Numbered from the stretch's first letter, positions 45,516 through 55,358 are shown. The stretch: 64,000 nucleotides of DNA from Phytophthora sp. 'mugwort' (GCA_033558025.1 JAUCEF010000004.1:3844001-3908000), one strand, 5' to 3'. Made by a program: numbers and translations. The notes: generated by a model from the letters alone, not told the origin.

Positions 45516-46070
45516 TGAGACGACATCGGGCGCGTCATTGGACTCCTCAACTGTCCGTTGCTTCTAAGAGTAGGCGTCGTTAAGATTTAATACACCTAGT
45601 TAATAGTAAGAGCAGATAATGAAGTAAGTAAGTAAAGACACATGAGTGCCGGGCAAACCCTCGACAGAACACGGTGCTTGGTGGGCTGCTCTCTCTTGCT
45701 TGCTGCTCGCGGAGCTGCAAAAGCTGTAGTGAACAAGAGAGGCTGCCCCGCCGCGCACCGCGTTCCGCAAAGTAGATTAGCAATTACTATACAAATACAG
45801 AGTAGTTCGATACCTAACCTAAGTGTCTTGATCCAGCGGTGCACAACATCGCGGCGGCGCATAGCCAACAATGCCGTTCTGCATACAGGATCGTAGATAG
45901 TCTAGCTGTATGTTGCACTCGTCACGCACCTGCATATGATGCGCGAGATGTGCGCAAGATCAGGTTCAGAATGGGTTGCTTGGACACTGGCAGTGGACTT
46001 GGGCTCTGGTGTATGAGCATTGGACACTGGCAGACTACAACGCAGGCCACACTGGGGCTGCAATCTCACA
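45516..46070 (-). repeat. Copia-2 5' LTR
   Basis: 555 bp; longer than the 3' LTR mainly because a segment around TTGGACACTGGCAG is duplicated (45980-46034). Confidence 0.9.
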
Positions 46071-46075
46071 AGAAG

Positions 46076-46280
46076 CAGGCGAGTCTGTGGCAGGGTCCGG
46101 AGCGTCTTCTTGTACGCTGTTTGTGTCGGCCACGCTTGATGCTTCAGAGCGCCCGACACGGGGCCCTTCCGATGACAGCTTTCACTCATCTTTGCCGATG
46201 CTCTCGTCGTCTTAGAGCGCATGCTGCCTGCGCTTCTGCGCCGAATGTGGACGCCTGCCTATCCATATCGAAGCACCACG
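46076..46280 (-). pseudogene. 5' coding part of the ZSWIM3-like MULE gene, beyond Copia-2
   Basis: Minus strand immediately outside the Copia-2 duplication reads as an acidic, Ser-rich stretch (GRSEASSVADTNSVQEDAPD), the kind of N-terminus that precedes the SW-x2-F module in this family (compare 15980-16300). An alternative frame is also open. One stop and a frame change are present. A 19-bp poly(G) run follows at 46301-46319. Confidence 0.6.
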
Positions 46281-46300
46281 CGCGCCAAAATAAAAATGGC

Positions 46301-46319
46301 GGGGGGGGGGGGGGGGGGG
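46301..46319. repeat. Poly(G) run, 19 bp
   Basis: Uninterrupted G19 on the plus strand, one of at least seven long C/G homopolymers in the window. Confidence 0.95.
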
Positions 46320-46408
46320 CAACGGACAGAGAAAGAGCAGTAAAAATCAAGTTTCAGATGGGCGCAGGATTCACTGCCTTTTGAATAACAAAAAAACTGG
46401 GTGATTTC

Positions 46409-46503
46409 TGTTGAATAACCCAGATAATGTTTCATACTGGGCTATTGTGTACAGTGTTGAATAACCCAGATTATGTTTCAGATACTGGGTTATTGTGTAC
46501 AGT
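46409..46503. repeat. Tandem pair of palindromic AATAACCCAG units
   Basis: Two units of about 47 bp, each TGTTGAATAACCCAGAT-ATGTTTCA-TACTGGG-TATTGTGTACAG. Each is itself an inverted repeat (AATAACCCAG / CTGGGTTATT). A third, decayed unit precedes them (46382-46408). Confidence 0.85.
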
Positions 46504-46560
46504 TGCTATATTAATTTAGAGCAATCAGACCCAAAAATACCGAGAGCGGTGTAATGGAAG

Positions 46561-46611
46561 CATGCACGGCTATCAAAGATCAAAAATGCTGATCTTTGAC
46601 AGCCGTGCATG
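46561..46611. repeat. Foldback, 21-bp arms, one mismatch
   Basis: CATGCACGGCTATCAAAGATC (46561-46581) and its reverse complement with one change (46591-46611), 9-nt loop. It is located between the repeat tract and the gene at 46758-46967 (on that gene's 3' side), so it might act in 3'-end formation, or be a MITE remnant. Confidence 0.8.
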
Positions 46612-46757
46612 ATTTAAAATCCATGAGTTTATATCCTATCTTTGTAAAGAATGTATCGTTATTAATATTAGATCAAATGTGCTAGTTTCCTTGTAGGCTG
46701 ATATAAATTTCAGAGAATTTGAGGGCTTGATTTGGTCTTATTTGTCATGCACTGTAT

Positions 46758-46967
46758 TTAGATGCGCTTTCGGCGCTCCCCGCTGAAGAAGTCGCGCTCC
46801 CTCTTCTCGTAGGCCGCCTGTCTGGCGAGGCGCTGTCGAAGCATGCGCTCACGAAACTCGTCGTATCTGGCCGAAATCGGCTGTGGGCCCCCAGCCTCAG
46901 TCACCCATGAGCATGTAGTCACCATAACAAGGACCATGAGAATCAGAACACGCTGGGAGAAGTTCAT
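46758..46967 (-). CDS. Small signal-peptide protein (69 residues)
   Basis: ORF from Met at 46967: MNFSQRVLILMVLVMVTTCS, then WVTEAGGPQPI. The hydrophobic N-terminus is a clear signal peptide or signal anchor, with a likely cleavage after SWVTEA. The remainder is strongly charged and helical (Arg/Glu-rich: YDEFRERMLRQRLARQ, ending GERRKRI), without cysteines or an RxLR motif. I chose this start over an in-frame ATG at 47075 because the signal peptide then stands at the N-terminus. It is not recognised. It could be a secreted peptide or a small single-pass organellar protein with a charged tail. The PH-C2-VASt-DysF gene lies upstream on the same strand, 176 bp away. Confidence 0.5.
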   Translation of the reverse strand: MNFSQRVLILMVLVMVTTCSWVTEAGGPQPISARYDEFRERMLRQRLARQAAYEKRERDFFSGERRKRI

Positions 46968-47142
46968 TGTTGCGGCTGGAATGATGCTTGAAATGCAGAC
47001 TTGGGAGGAATTCGGTGCTCGGCGGCGTGTTGTATTGTGAGCATGGTTGAAATGGCCGTCTTCAGCCGCTCCCAAGACTTTCTCGTCCTCGAAATCATAA
47101 GAACGAGCGCACTAGCAGTTTAAAATTAGCTTAACTTACCAA

Positions 47143-50100
47143 CTAAGAGCCCATGGAGCTGCTGCTGCTGCCCTGACTACCACGGCTACGGTTACGGTTG
47201 CTGATGCCACCGCTGGTGGGTGGCGGGCTTGGGGAGTCCGTGGTGGCCTCCGGTGGCACGTACGCCATCATGCGAATCCAACGACGGCGACGTACTGACG
47301 CGCCCAATCGCTTCATGCTTGACTTGCCCCGGGCCAGATGAAACTTGAAGCGCGGGAAATCTGTAGCATAACTCCATCCTTCGTCGTCGCAATCTGTGTA
47401 GCTCTTGTCAATCCGCCAAGGAGTCGTCCAGCTCCAGTAAGGAGGGAGAGAAATCTGCTCGAAGCTCATTGCCTTGTCGCCATCACGGTTTGAAAAGCGC
47501 GGCCGGTCCGTAGGCAGCAAGTGGTTAGGTGCCCATTTTCCAAACATGCTCACCCGCTGATTTTCAAAAATTTCCTCCAGCGCAACGCTTCCATCTAGAG
47601 TACTGTTGTAGCGCGTCACACTTGGATGACGCCGAGACACGACACTTGTTGACAAACTCCTCCGCGGGCGGTTAGGCGTTGCACTGCCTTGCGCAACGCT
47701 GGTAGAATTGCAACCTGCGTCGGAAGCATCGGTTGATCCCTCCGCATCTAGTGCCTTCTTTAGTCCTTCGAAAACCATCTTTGTACTCTTCACAACGCCG
47801 TCTTTGGTAGCGGACGAGATTTTCGACTTAAACATCGTACTTTTCGAAAACGGGATTCCAATATACACCTTGGCAACCAATGGGGATCCGATGGCATCTG
47901 TGCGGGTCTCAATCACGTACACGGTCTCGACGTGGAAACAGTCCCCATAGGGGATCTCAAGCAGCGTTAGTTTGTGTTCGATCACGAGTTGATCTGCCTC
48001 CAAACTGTCTCGCTCCTGAGACGAAAATGGTACATGCACAAGCTGTTCTGCCATCGTTGAAGATGGTCCGATAGCCGAAGTGCTTTTGGCACGGTACTTC
48101 ATCATGCGCACCTGACCGCCATACTCTGTTGAGTCCTCCCACTTGCTAACAACGTGATCCATGTCGCCAGTTTCTTTGAAGACATTTTGCCAGCGTGACA
48201 ACGTGTTGTCCGCGTAGAATAAGTCGAAGAAGTGCAGGGGGTCCTTAACAGCCGGATGTAACTCATACTCGCCAACAACCTGTCGCTCCTCCTCTGTGGA
48301 CACAAGAAACGGCTTTGCCGGCGTTTTAGACACCGAAGAACTGGGGTTCTCCATCGATCGGTTTACCATATGGAAATACAGCCTCGACGAGTTCGCCATG
48401 GCCTCGCGTGTCGCAGAAATGATCTTCGACTTGAACATACAGCCCTTCGAGAACGGGACTCCAAGGTAAATTTTGGCCACAAGCTGCCCTGGGCTTCCAT
48501 CGTTTGAGGGAACTCTTTCCACCACAGTCACCTTTTCAACCGAGAAACAGTCGCCATAGGGAATATCGTGCATGACCACCTTTGACTGCATGACGAGCTT
48601 TTCATTGCCATCAATCCCTCCCTCAGTAAATGGCACGTGATCAGTTGTGGTTGTCATAGTGTGAGATGGGCCAATGGATGCGTTCGTGGGCGAGCGGCAG
48701 CTCATCGTCCGTACTTGGCCACCAAACTCCTTCGATGGAGTCCAGTCACCGACCTCAATCTCAGTATCGCCACGCTCCTTGTAGTATTCGCTTAAGCGAT
48801 CCGATGTACCGTCCGACAAAAAGTACTTGAAGAAATCATAAGCACTTGTTAAAGACGCGTGAAGCGGGTATTCGCCAACTAGTTCTCGCTCGTCAGCAGA
48901 AGTCACGAGGAACTGCATCAACTCTGCACCGCCAGCATTATCCACCGAGTATTTCAGCGAAAGCATCAGTTGTCCAAGAATGGCATCGCGAGTTGATGTG
49001 ACGGGCCACGCGCATGTAAATTCTGCCGTTCGCATACCCGTAAAGCCCAGCAGCTCGCGGAGAGACAGCGAGACTTCGCCAATTTTCGTCGTGAGGTAAC
49101 GAAGATGAATTTCGTACACGTGCAGCACAATAATGTCGGGAAGGCCACAAAACGCACCCGACATCGCCCCCAGTGAGCGACATTCTTGACACTCCGAGCA
49201 CAGGTGATCCTGAAAGTGCCACATCAGCTTTTCATCCCACTTGATCACGGCTCCTTTCTCGCCCTTCTCGCCTCTTGGTTTGGGGGAAGTCTGGCCAACA
49301 GGGACGCTCGAGTAGTCGTGCAACTCGGACTTGAATTTGGCCACTACGTAAAACTGGCGCAGTGAAGCATCTTTGTCGTAGCTCATGTCTTGCACCGTCA
49401 GCTCCAGCGCATGTGATTTCAGCCGAACGGGAGGGACCTCGACGTCGTCATCAGGGCTGCTCAGCAGGTTTAGTGCGCTCGCTGTGACGCTCAGTGCGTT
49501 GAAGCCATTTTCATTCGACTCAGAGGACGAATGCTGCTTCAACGCCGAGGACGACGAGAAAGCAGCGCCTCCATTCGATGTCAGCGCCGTCTGAGACTGC
49601 GACGGAACGGACGCCACCGCAGCGCTGAGCACGCTGTCAATTCGTCCGGGCACGTGGCCCTGAATTGCTCGCATGGTGAGCACACAGAGCCATGTGCGCG
49701 CTGCCATATCATCCTCCGCCCTGAAAAAGTAGGTACCACCCAGCGTGCCTCTGATCTCCAGCGTGTTGGCTCCAAACTCGAACGGATCAGCGGGCTTTAC
49801 AGCATGCACGGCCAGTGATCCCTTGACGTTCGTGTTGCGCCTCGCGGCGTCTGCGTTCGGGTAGTATTTGATCCTCGCGTGCGCGTCTAACACCACAAAT
49901 CGCTTCTTCCAATGCTTGCCACGCTGTAGACCTTTCTTGACCAGTAGCCAGCCATCCAACGGCGCGTCGCCCAGTCCCACGAGACTCTCCACAAATTCCT
50001 GCTTGTTGGCCACTGTATCGGCGAAGAAGGGCATCGAGTAGTACGTAGAGCGACGTGGCAGCCGCGTGCGGGTCTCGCGCTCCAGGCGGTCGCGCACGCT

Positions 50101-50322
50101 GGACGCTCGCTTAACGGGGTTCCGATCCATTGTTTTGAGGCTGCGCAGAACCTCGGAGTTGGCGGCGCCGCTGCCGGCGGAGCGCTCCACCGGCATGGGG
50201 AACACGGTGAACAGCACGCGGAAGAGCACGACGCAGAGCGCGAGCCCCACGGTTACAACCATGAAAAGGTCCAGGAACGAGTGCGCATTGCCGCTCAGCG
50301 GGACGCACGTCGCCGACTCCAT
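47143..50322 (-). CDS. PH-C2-VASt-VASt-DysF membrane-contact-type protein
   Basis: Intact single-exon ORF of 1059 residues. Domains: transmembrane helix 18-43 near the N-terminus (FMVVTVGLALCVVLFRVLFT); basic linker; PH domain about 120-222 (LDGWLLVKKG...HWKKRFVVLD...W at 211); Ser-rich spacer; C2-like domain about 300-460 (LELTVQDMSYDKD, GEVSLSLREL, GQLMLSLKYS). Then come two tandem VASt (StART-like) domains at about 484-655 and 690-865, each with a GEY-xLH start, a GGQVR motif, the IPYGDCF-VE strand and a PFSK-xMFKSKI-SAT end. A DysF-like Trp module lies at about 955-1020 (WSWTTPWRIDKSY, DEGWSYATDF, RRRRWIRMM), followed by a Ser/Gly tail. VASt domains (GRAMD1/Aster, Lam) bind and move sterols at membrane contacts; PH and C2 bind lipids. 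Role by analogy: lipid transfer or tethering at ER-type membranes. Confidence 0.9.
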   Translation of the reverse strand: MESATCVPLSGNAHSFLDLFMVVTVGLALCVVLFRVLFTVFPMPVERSAGSGAANSEVLRSLKTMDRNPVKRASSVRDRLERETRTRLPRRSTYYSMPFFADTVANKQEFVESLVGLGDAPLDGWLLVKKGLQRGKHWKKRFVVLDAHARIKYYPNADAARRNTNVKGSLAVHAVKPADPFEFGANTLEIRGTLGGTYFFRAEDDMAARTWLCVLTMRAIQGHVPGRIDSVLSAAVASVPSQSQTALTSNGGAAFSSSSALKQHSSSESNENGFNALSVTASALNLLSSPDDDVEVPPVRLKSHALELTVQDMSYDKDASLRQFYVVAKFKSELHDYSSVPVGQTSPKPRGEKGEKGAVIKWDEKLMWHFQDHLCSECQECRSLGAMSGAFCGLPDIIVLHVYEIHLRYLTTKIGEVSLSLRELLGFTGMRTAEFTCAWPVTSTRDAILGQLMLSLKYSVDNAGGAELMQFLVTSADERELVGEYPLHASLTSAYDFFKYFLSDGTSDRLSEYYKERGDTEIEVGDWTPSKEFGGQVRTMSCRSPTNASIGPSHTMTTTTDHVPFTEGGIDGNEKLVMQSKVVMHDIPYGDCFSVEKVTVVERVPSNDGSPGQLVAKIYLGVPFSKGCMFKSKIISATREAMANSSRLYFHMVNRSMENPSSSVSKTPAKPFLVSTEEERQVVGEYELHPAVKDPLHFFDLFYADNTLSRWQNVFKETGDMDHVVSKWEDSTEYGGQVRMMKYRAKSTSAIGPSSTMAEQLVHVPFSSQERDSLEADQLVIEHKLTLLEIPYGDCFHVETVYVIETRTDAIGSPLVAKVYIGIPFSKSTMFKSKISSATKDGVVKSTKMVFEGLKKALDAEGSTDASDAGCNSTSVAQGSATPNRPRRSLSTSVVSRRHPSVTRYNSTLDGSVALEEIFENQRVSMFGKWAPNHLLPTDRPRFSNRDGDKAMSFEQISLPPYWSWTTPWRIDKSYTDCDDEGWSYATDFPRFKFHLARGKSSMKRLGASVRRRRWIRMMAYVPPEATTDSPSPPPTSGGISNRNRSRGSQGSSSSSMGS

Positions 50323-51203
50323 GCGCTTCCACTATAATAGTCTGCTTCGTTGACCTGTTGGCACCAGATTCGGCTATGCGGGGAGCTTACGCCAGTGCAG
50401 GCGAGCGCTGATTACCCGTGTGATGAGAACGACACTGCGAGGATACGGTAGTTGCCCCGCGTTTTTGACTTAATGTTTGTATGCCAGCGGGCTCGATCAG
50501 GCGGTGTATCTCCTCGGGTTCAGGTCCTTTTTTTATGCGGCACTGGGGTGTAGCGTACAGCGGAGTTCTTCTCCTAAACTGTGTATTAAACACCTTTTAC
50601 TCAAAAGTGCCGTAATCGCCGCAAACAAACTTGTCTTGCCTCCTCGACGCTCTGGTTCATCGTGCTTTTTTACGGCTATCAGTCTATGTGGAAGTATGTG
50701 GATGAGCTTAGATACATGACGCCGAGACCCTCGCTACGCCGCACAAAGTCAATTTCCAGGCTACAACCTGCAGTTCCCATTGATTGCATAACGGTTGACG
50801 ACCATCACTAAACCAGTGATGACTCCACCACGGATTCAACATCCCTGATGACTGTGGCAGAGTTGAAGCATCTGATGAATACCAAAGCTCTGGATGCGTG
50901 TGTGCCACGATGGTGAAGGGATCCTTGAATGTTTTTGCGGAGTGACATTTAAACTGATCGGGTGGTCGCGAACACGGCTGAGGCGTCCTGCCCTTAAACG
51001 AGCACTCGAGGCGTATAGTATCAGTGGCAACAAATGGTTTAAGGCGCTAGGATAATAGAGAACATGTCAGTCAAACCTTCCGGATGGATGGATGTCTTCG
51101 GACATCGCCTTTAGCTACGGCCAACGTAGCAAAACGTAGTGCACGACCAGCCGCTGCACACTTGTTTTTTGTACGTATTACCCGCTGGGCTTTTTTTTTC
51201 TAA
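50323..51203. other. Intergenic, divergent promoter region
   Basis: Lies between the divergent genes at 50322 (-) and 51270 (+). Only short frames; no repeat family recognised. Confidence 0.4.
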
Positions 51204-51219
51204 GATCATTCTGGGATTT
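51204..51219 (+). promoter_or_regulatory. Possible oomycete initiator (Inr) element
   Basis: GATCATTCTGGGATTT resembles the oomycete core promoter consensus GCTCATTYYNCAWTTT with three to four differences and lies 50-65 bp before the ATG at 51270, the usual distance. Confidence 0.35.
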
Positions 51220-51269
51220 GTCAGGACGAGAGGTCGTTCCGACCACAATAAGACCAAGAGAGAAGCAGG

Positions 51270-51953
51270 ATGCGGCGAGACTCTGCGTCAAGGGAGCGCC
51301 TGTTCTTCCTGCTGGTGCTGGCTGGAGCGCTGCTGTTGCTGTCAGGGCTGATGCTGCGCCACGAGAGCGTCGCACTGCCCGCGCGCACATTCCGCGACGG
51401 TTTTACAGTTGCTGAGAGCGTCTTGCGTCGCACCGAGATCGTGGCCGCGACGGACGAGAATGCGACGAAGGCTCCACCGGCTGAGGACATCATTGCAACG
51501 GAAGCTGAGGGGGCCGAAGTGCGCACGACGACCATCAAGACAGAGGACGGCGACGAGATCACAATAAAGCGGGCGGCCACGTCGAAGGGCAACACGATCA
51601 CGACCATCTCCCGCGACGAGAAGGGGAAGCTGACGATCGAGGATACGAGGGCCGATGAAGAACGACGAGTAGAAGCAGAAATTGAGGCCAAACAGGTACA
51701 GGAGAGAGAGGAGCAGAATACGCAGCTCCAATATATCCCGACCGGCTCCCCCAGCGCCGTATACAAGGAGGGCACAGGTACGACAGTGAGGCGCGACGTG
51801 GAGGAACAGGTATGGGAAGCAGGGGCCGTAGACGATCGAGGAGACGCAGAAGAGGACGCGGTGATCCTGAGTGGAGGCAAGAAAGTCGCAGTCACGCAGG
51901 AAGTGAGTCAGTCAGATTTTGAGGAGAAGGGCGACGAGAAAGCCACGAGGTAG
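51270..51953 (+). CDS. Membrane-anchored or secreted acidic protein, unknown
   Basis: Intact ORF of 227 residues. MRRDSASRERLFFLLVLAGA followed by LLLLSGLMLRH is a signal anchor or signal peptide with a basic N-flank. The rest is hydrophilic, rich in Glu, Lys, Thr and Ala, with a beta-like Thr-rich stretch (TTTIKTEDGDEITIKRAATS, TITTISRDEKGKLTIEDT) and a charged helical segment (ADEERRVEAEIEAKQVQERE). No cysteine in the mature part, no RxLR or CRN motif, no known domain. A long antisense frame overlaps it, an effect of codon composition. Topology suggests a type II membrane protein with a luminal or outside tail. Function not assigned. Confidence 0.6.
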   Translation: MRRDSASRERLFFLLVLAGALLLLSGLMLRHESVALPARTFRDGFTVAESVLRRTEIVAATDENATKAPPAEDIIATEAEGAEVRTTTIKTEDGDEITIKRAATSKGNTITTISRDEKGKLTIEDTRADEERRVEAEIEAKQVQEREEQNTQLQYIPTGSPSAVYKEGTGTTVRRDVEEQVWEAGAVDDRGDAEEDAVILSGGKKVAVTQEVSQSDFEEKGDEKATR

Positions 51954-52469
51954 CGCAGGGTCGCCATGTCGCCCTCCGCTAGCTGGCTTGTATTTATGTG
52001 GTGGTAGCCGCTCCGTCTTGCTAGGATCTGCAGACAAATGCACAAGATAGTTATGTAGCAGTTACTCTGTGATGTCCCTAGAAATGGATCTGCTCCCGTG
52101 AAGTGGTTGGTGCGCCAGTAGTGGAGCTGATCACGTCAAATCCACAGATCGATCACCACTTGTGCGTATTACTGGGGCTTGTTTTTTTTGGTCCAGACGA
52201 AGTTGCGTATTAATGGATTGAGTCGTCAGAAATTGGTCACGACTCATGGACACTGTCCCTCCGCCAACCAAACGCAAATTTTTGAACTAAATTCAAATGT
52301 GAAATTTGGGTCAACGATTTTCGTTGATGAGTTACCACATACTCACCTCACTTACTGTCTACACCTGGTAGCGCTTGCGGATCAGAGCACCCGAGCATGC
52401 AATACGTAGATTAATACTTCACGTGCGAGGGAAGGAATTACTTTTTTTACTGCAGAAATGCCATTAATT
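51954..52469. other. Intergenic
   Basis: 3' side of the gene at 51270 and AT-rich DNA up to the hAT remnant. Nothing recognised. Confidence 0.4.
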
Positions 52470-54960
52470 GTTGCCAATTCGCGCACGCACCTGCTCGATG
52501 TCCCACAGGTCGCGGTTGTACTGCGCATATCAGCATCTCGATCTTGGCCGGCGAGAGGCTCTTTCGCAGGTCCTCCAGTACCAGCTTCACCGCCGAAAAG
52601 AAGCGCTCGCACTCACTCGTTCGATGTCAGCGGGACATACGCAACGTTCACGTAGTGCGAGCGCTTCGGCACCTTCGTTCTCTTATACTGTGCCTTGGGG
52701 CAGAGCTGTTGCCGATCTCCCGCGCCGTCGCCCTTTCGAGAGCGGTCGATCTAAACTCGGCACATGTCGATCTTTCGGCGATCAACAACGCCTCTCCACG
52801 CTGAATCTTAACGAGGTCTTGTTCTAAATTGGAATTGTTGACGATTGAAGCCGCCGCCGTCAGTCGCAACTTGAGTGTTAGATACTCCTTCTCGGCCTGG
52901 TCTAACAGAGGCGCACAGAAGGCAGAGTTGGAGTAGACTTCTGTAGCTCTCCCTCTTTCGTAACGCCCTCGAACTTCTTCAGGTTCTTCTCCAATGCCTT
53001 GACTCGATCGTGCTCGGCACACCACAGCAGAAGAGGCTGAACCTCATGCTCGACCAGGAGGTTGTGGCCCAGCTGGATTATGACTGACTGGAGTTTCAGG
53101 TAGCGTGCCACCTCGTACGTGCTTGACCACCTGGTTTCGTTCCTCATCAGAGGAGACAGATAGGAGACGCGGGGAAGCAGATCCCTTCCCTTGATCGTTC
53201 GAAGCTTGGACATCAACGCTGTTACCTTAGCAATGAGCTCGCTTTCGGTCCTTAGGAGTCCTGTACCGCCAGATTAAATCGGCGACTAGCACATCCGATG
53301 AAGAGGATAGCCCCTTCCTTCCGACCAATCTACTGATTCACCGATCAGTCGTCGCCCACCCGAACTTGGCCGCGCTTCTTGTTGAAGCGGGATTGCGTGT
53401 CCGAGCGGATGTAATATACGATGCTCCACGCCCGCTCTCTTGGCGGCAAAGATGAAGGTACGCTGAAAATGAGTTTAGCAAGTTCTTCTACAAGATGATA
53501 ACGTTTCTTGTCAGTTCTTCTACAAGATGATAGCGCTTCTTGTGCTGGTCTCACCAGTTTCGAGGGGTTGGGCCGATGTGCTGTGCTCTATCCGCGCTTG
53601 TTTTAGCCTCGATTTTCAGCTGCAGACGCGTTTAACTGAGTGTTCGCCCCACTTCGGGTTGCGTGCAGCTCGTCGAGCACTTCAGTTATCTCCGCAAAAT
53701 CACATGCACGATTAATGCTGTTGAGCTTGTCGTTTCTCTCCGGGTTGAACAGAAAGTCATCCAACTACATGATCAGGTCAAGAAGAACTGCGATGCCAAT
53801 ATCGTCAATATGCACCTACTTCCAGGGCGCTTCAATAGCACTCTTGAACGTCGCATATATTCCTTCCGGTATCCCCCCCCCCCGCCCAATGGGTCAGGCC
53901 TTCGTCAACCATGCAAAACGTTCGTACACCCCGATTTATCGGACTCGAGTTCGTGGAGAGCCTCTATAATCGGGTCAAGCAAGCGCACAACTCGCTCAAG
54001 GTTCGTCCAAAACGTCATACCGCGGATAAAAGACCGGAGTTTCTTGAGCTTGGTGCGCTTATCATCGCTCGTTATAACAATCAAAACGACCAGGAAATAG
54101 TTGGTCTCCAAACAATTTCCTTAGGACGGACTTGGTCTCAAGAACTCGCGCAAGGCATTCATTCATAAAGTATCATCTGGTCTTGACAGGAACAGTCAAA
54201 GTTAGGCGGTGTTACTGCTTCAGAAATCAACGTTCGGCATCGATCGAGGAGCCTTTGATAATCGCGAACATACCGGGTAAGACTAGCACCTGAGCGCGGA
54301 CCGCGGCGACGTATGGTAACTTACAAACATTCTCCAGTAATAAGCTCAGAACGTGCTGCGCAATCACCGGCAATAATGGGTTTATTTTCTTCCAAAATCT
54401 CACAGGCTTTGACCATATTTGAGGCATGTCGGTCAAAAACGCTAGCCTCAACGGCTCCCGTGAACCGCTGGACCTCGTCGATGACGCGCCTGAGCAGTTT
54501 TGCCATGAACTCAGCTGCATGTTGCGCTGTGCCAGACGCCAGCGATGACTTGAACATGGATGGCATCCCCGATGGAACTATCTTAAGGCTTATGATGCTT
54601 GCTCCATACGTGTCTTTCCACATATCCGCCACAAGCGATACAATCCGGAGCCTTCTTATAAGGTTGTAGATCTTCTTGCGGTATTCATTACGCGCACGCT
54701 CTAGCAGCGGACCAGCCCGTTTTTGTTAAGTCCGAAACTTGATAGACGAATTCAGCAGGAGAAAAACCGCCCTGATGGCAGGAGACTCAATCGAGACAAA
54801 CGGCAGCAAGCCGGTGTACAATATAACCGCTCGCGCCATCTCAAACTTCTCCTGGTCGTAGCGGCGCCATGGAGGTGGTCGTAGAAGCTGCTGGGGTAGA
54901 GGTGTCTGCAGCGGTTGGTTGTTCGAACGGAGGTGGCAGCGGAGAAAAGTTCAGCTTCGC
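52470..54960 (-). pseudogene. hAT transposase, nearly full-length, decayed
   Basis: Minus strand from about 54960. N-terminal part: RYDQEKFEMARAVILYTGLL, FVSIESPAIRAVF, and ARNEYRKKIYNLIRRLRIVS. The core has ADMWKDTYGASIISLKIVPS (first catalytic Asp, 54560-54632) and VFDRHASNMVKACEILEENK (second, normally TDxxxNM; about 54400). Later RWSSTYEVARYLKLQSVIIQ (about 53110) and LDQAEKEYLTLKLRLTAAAS (about 52900). The dimerisation domain reads YVPLTSNE, then after a 4-bp duplication CERFFSAVKLVLEDLRKSLS and PAKIEMLICAVQ (52490-52640). The region 53230-53900 is badly scrambled. A BED-type finger may precede it at 54980-55100 (NLISHLAHCEHVPP). Confidence 0.75.
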
Positions 54961-55358
54961 TAGTGGAGGCACATGTTCACAATGAGCCAGATGCGATATC
55001 AGATTGTGGCGTGGTTGGCAATTGCAGATTTCTCATGGCAATGCCATATTGGCCCTGCTAGGCGTTGTGTCCGCCGTGGAGCTCTACGTGCCTGGGTTTT
55101 TGAAGTCGAGGGGGATCATGAAATGCGACGTAATCGCGGCGGTCGTCGCGGAGGTGACGGCATCTCATGTCAGTGCGCACAGGAACTGCAACCGAAATGA
55201 ATTCTTCCAGATGGTAAACCCTTCTTTCCGCAACTTATTTTTGTAGGGAGTTCCGAGTAGTTTGAAACTATTTGGAGTTGCTATAAATAATGTCAGCATC
55301 TATTGACGTTATTAGCGATGCTTATTCGGAACCACCACTACGGTAATTGCACTAAACT

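Larger units (their letters stand above)
39271..46070 (-). mobile_element. Young Ty1/copia retrotransposon (Copia-2), full length
   Basis: Minus-strand copia element. LTRs 45516-46070 (5') and 39271-39788 (3'), nearly identical (about 20 differences counted by eye over 460 bp). Read on the minus strand they start TGTGAGATTGCAGCCCC (first two bases changed in the 3' copy) and end CTCA. Flanked by AGAAG at 39266-39270 and 46071-46075. Internal parts in order: PBS, gag, RS-rich segment, protease, integrase, RT, RNase H, polypurine tract. Several frameshifts and lesions make this copy non-autonomous, but it is recent. It sits inside the 5' coding region of a ZSWIM3-like MULE gene. Confidence 0.93.

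Noticed and set aside
46561..46611. Rho-independent-type terminator or miRNA precursor
   Set aside because: Shape alone fits, but bacterial terminators do not apply here and there is no expression evidence for a small RNA.
51221..51895. 224-codon minus-strand ORF opposite the gene at 51270-51953
   Set aside because: Ser/Val-rich translation without domains, fully antisense to a better ORF that has a signal anchor and promoter-like element; a shadow of codon composition.
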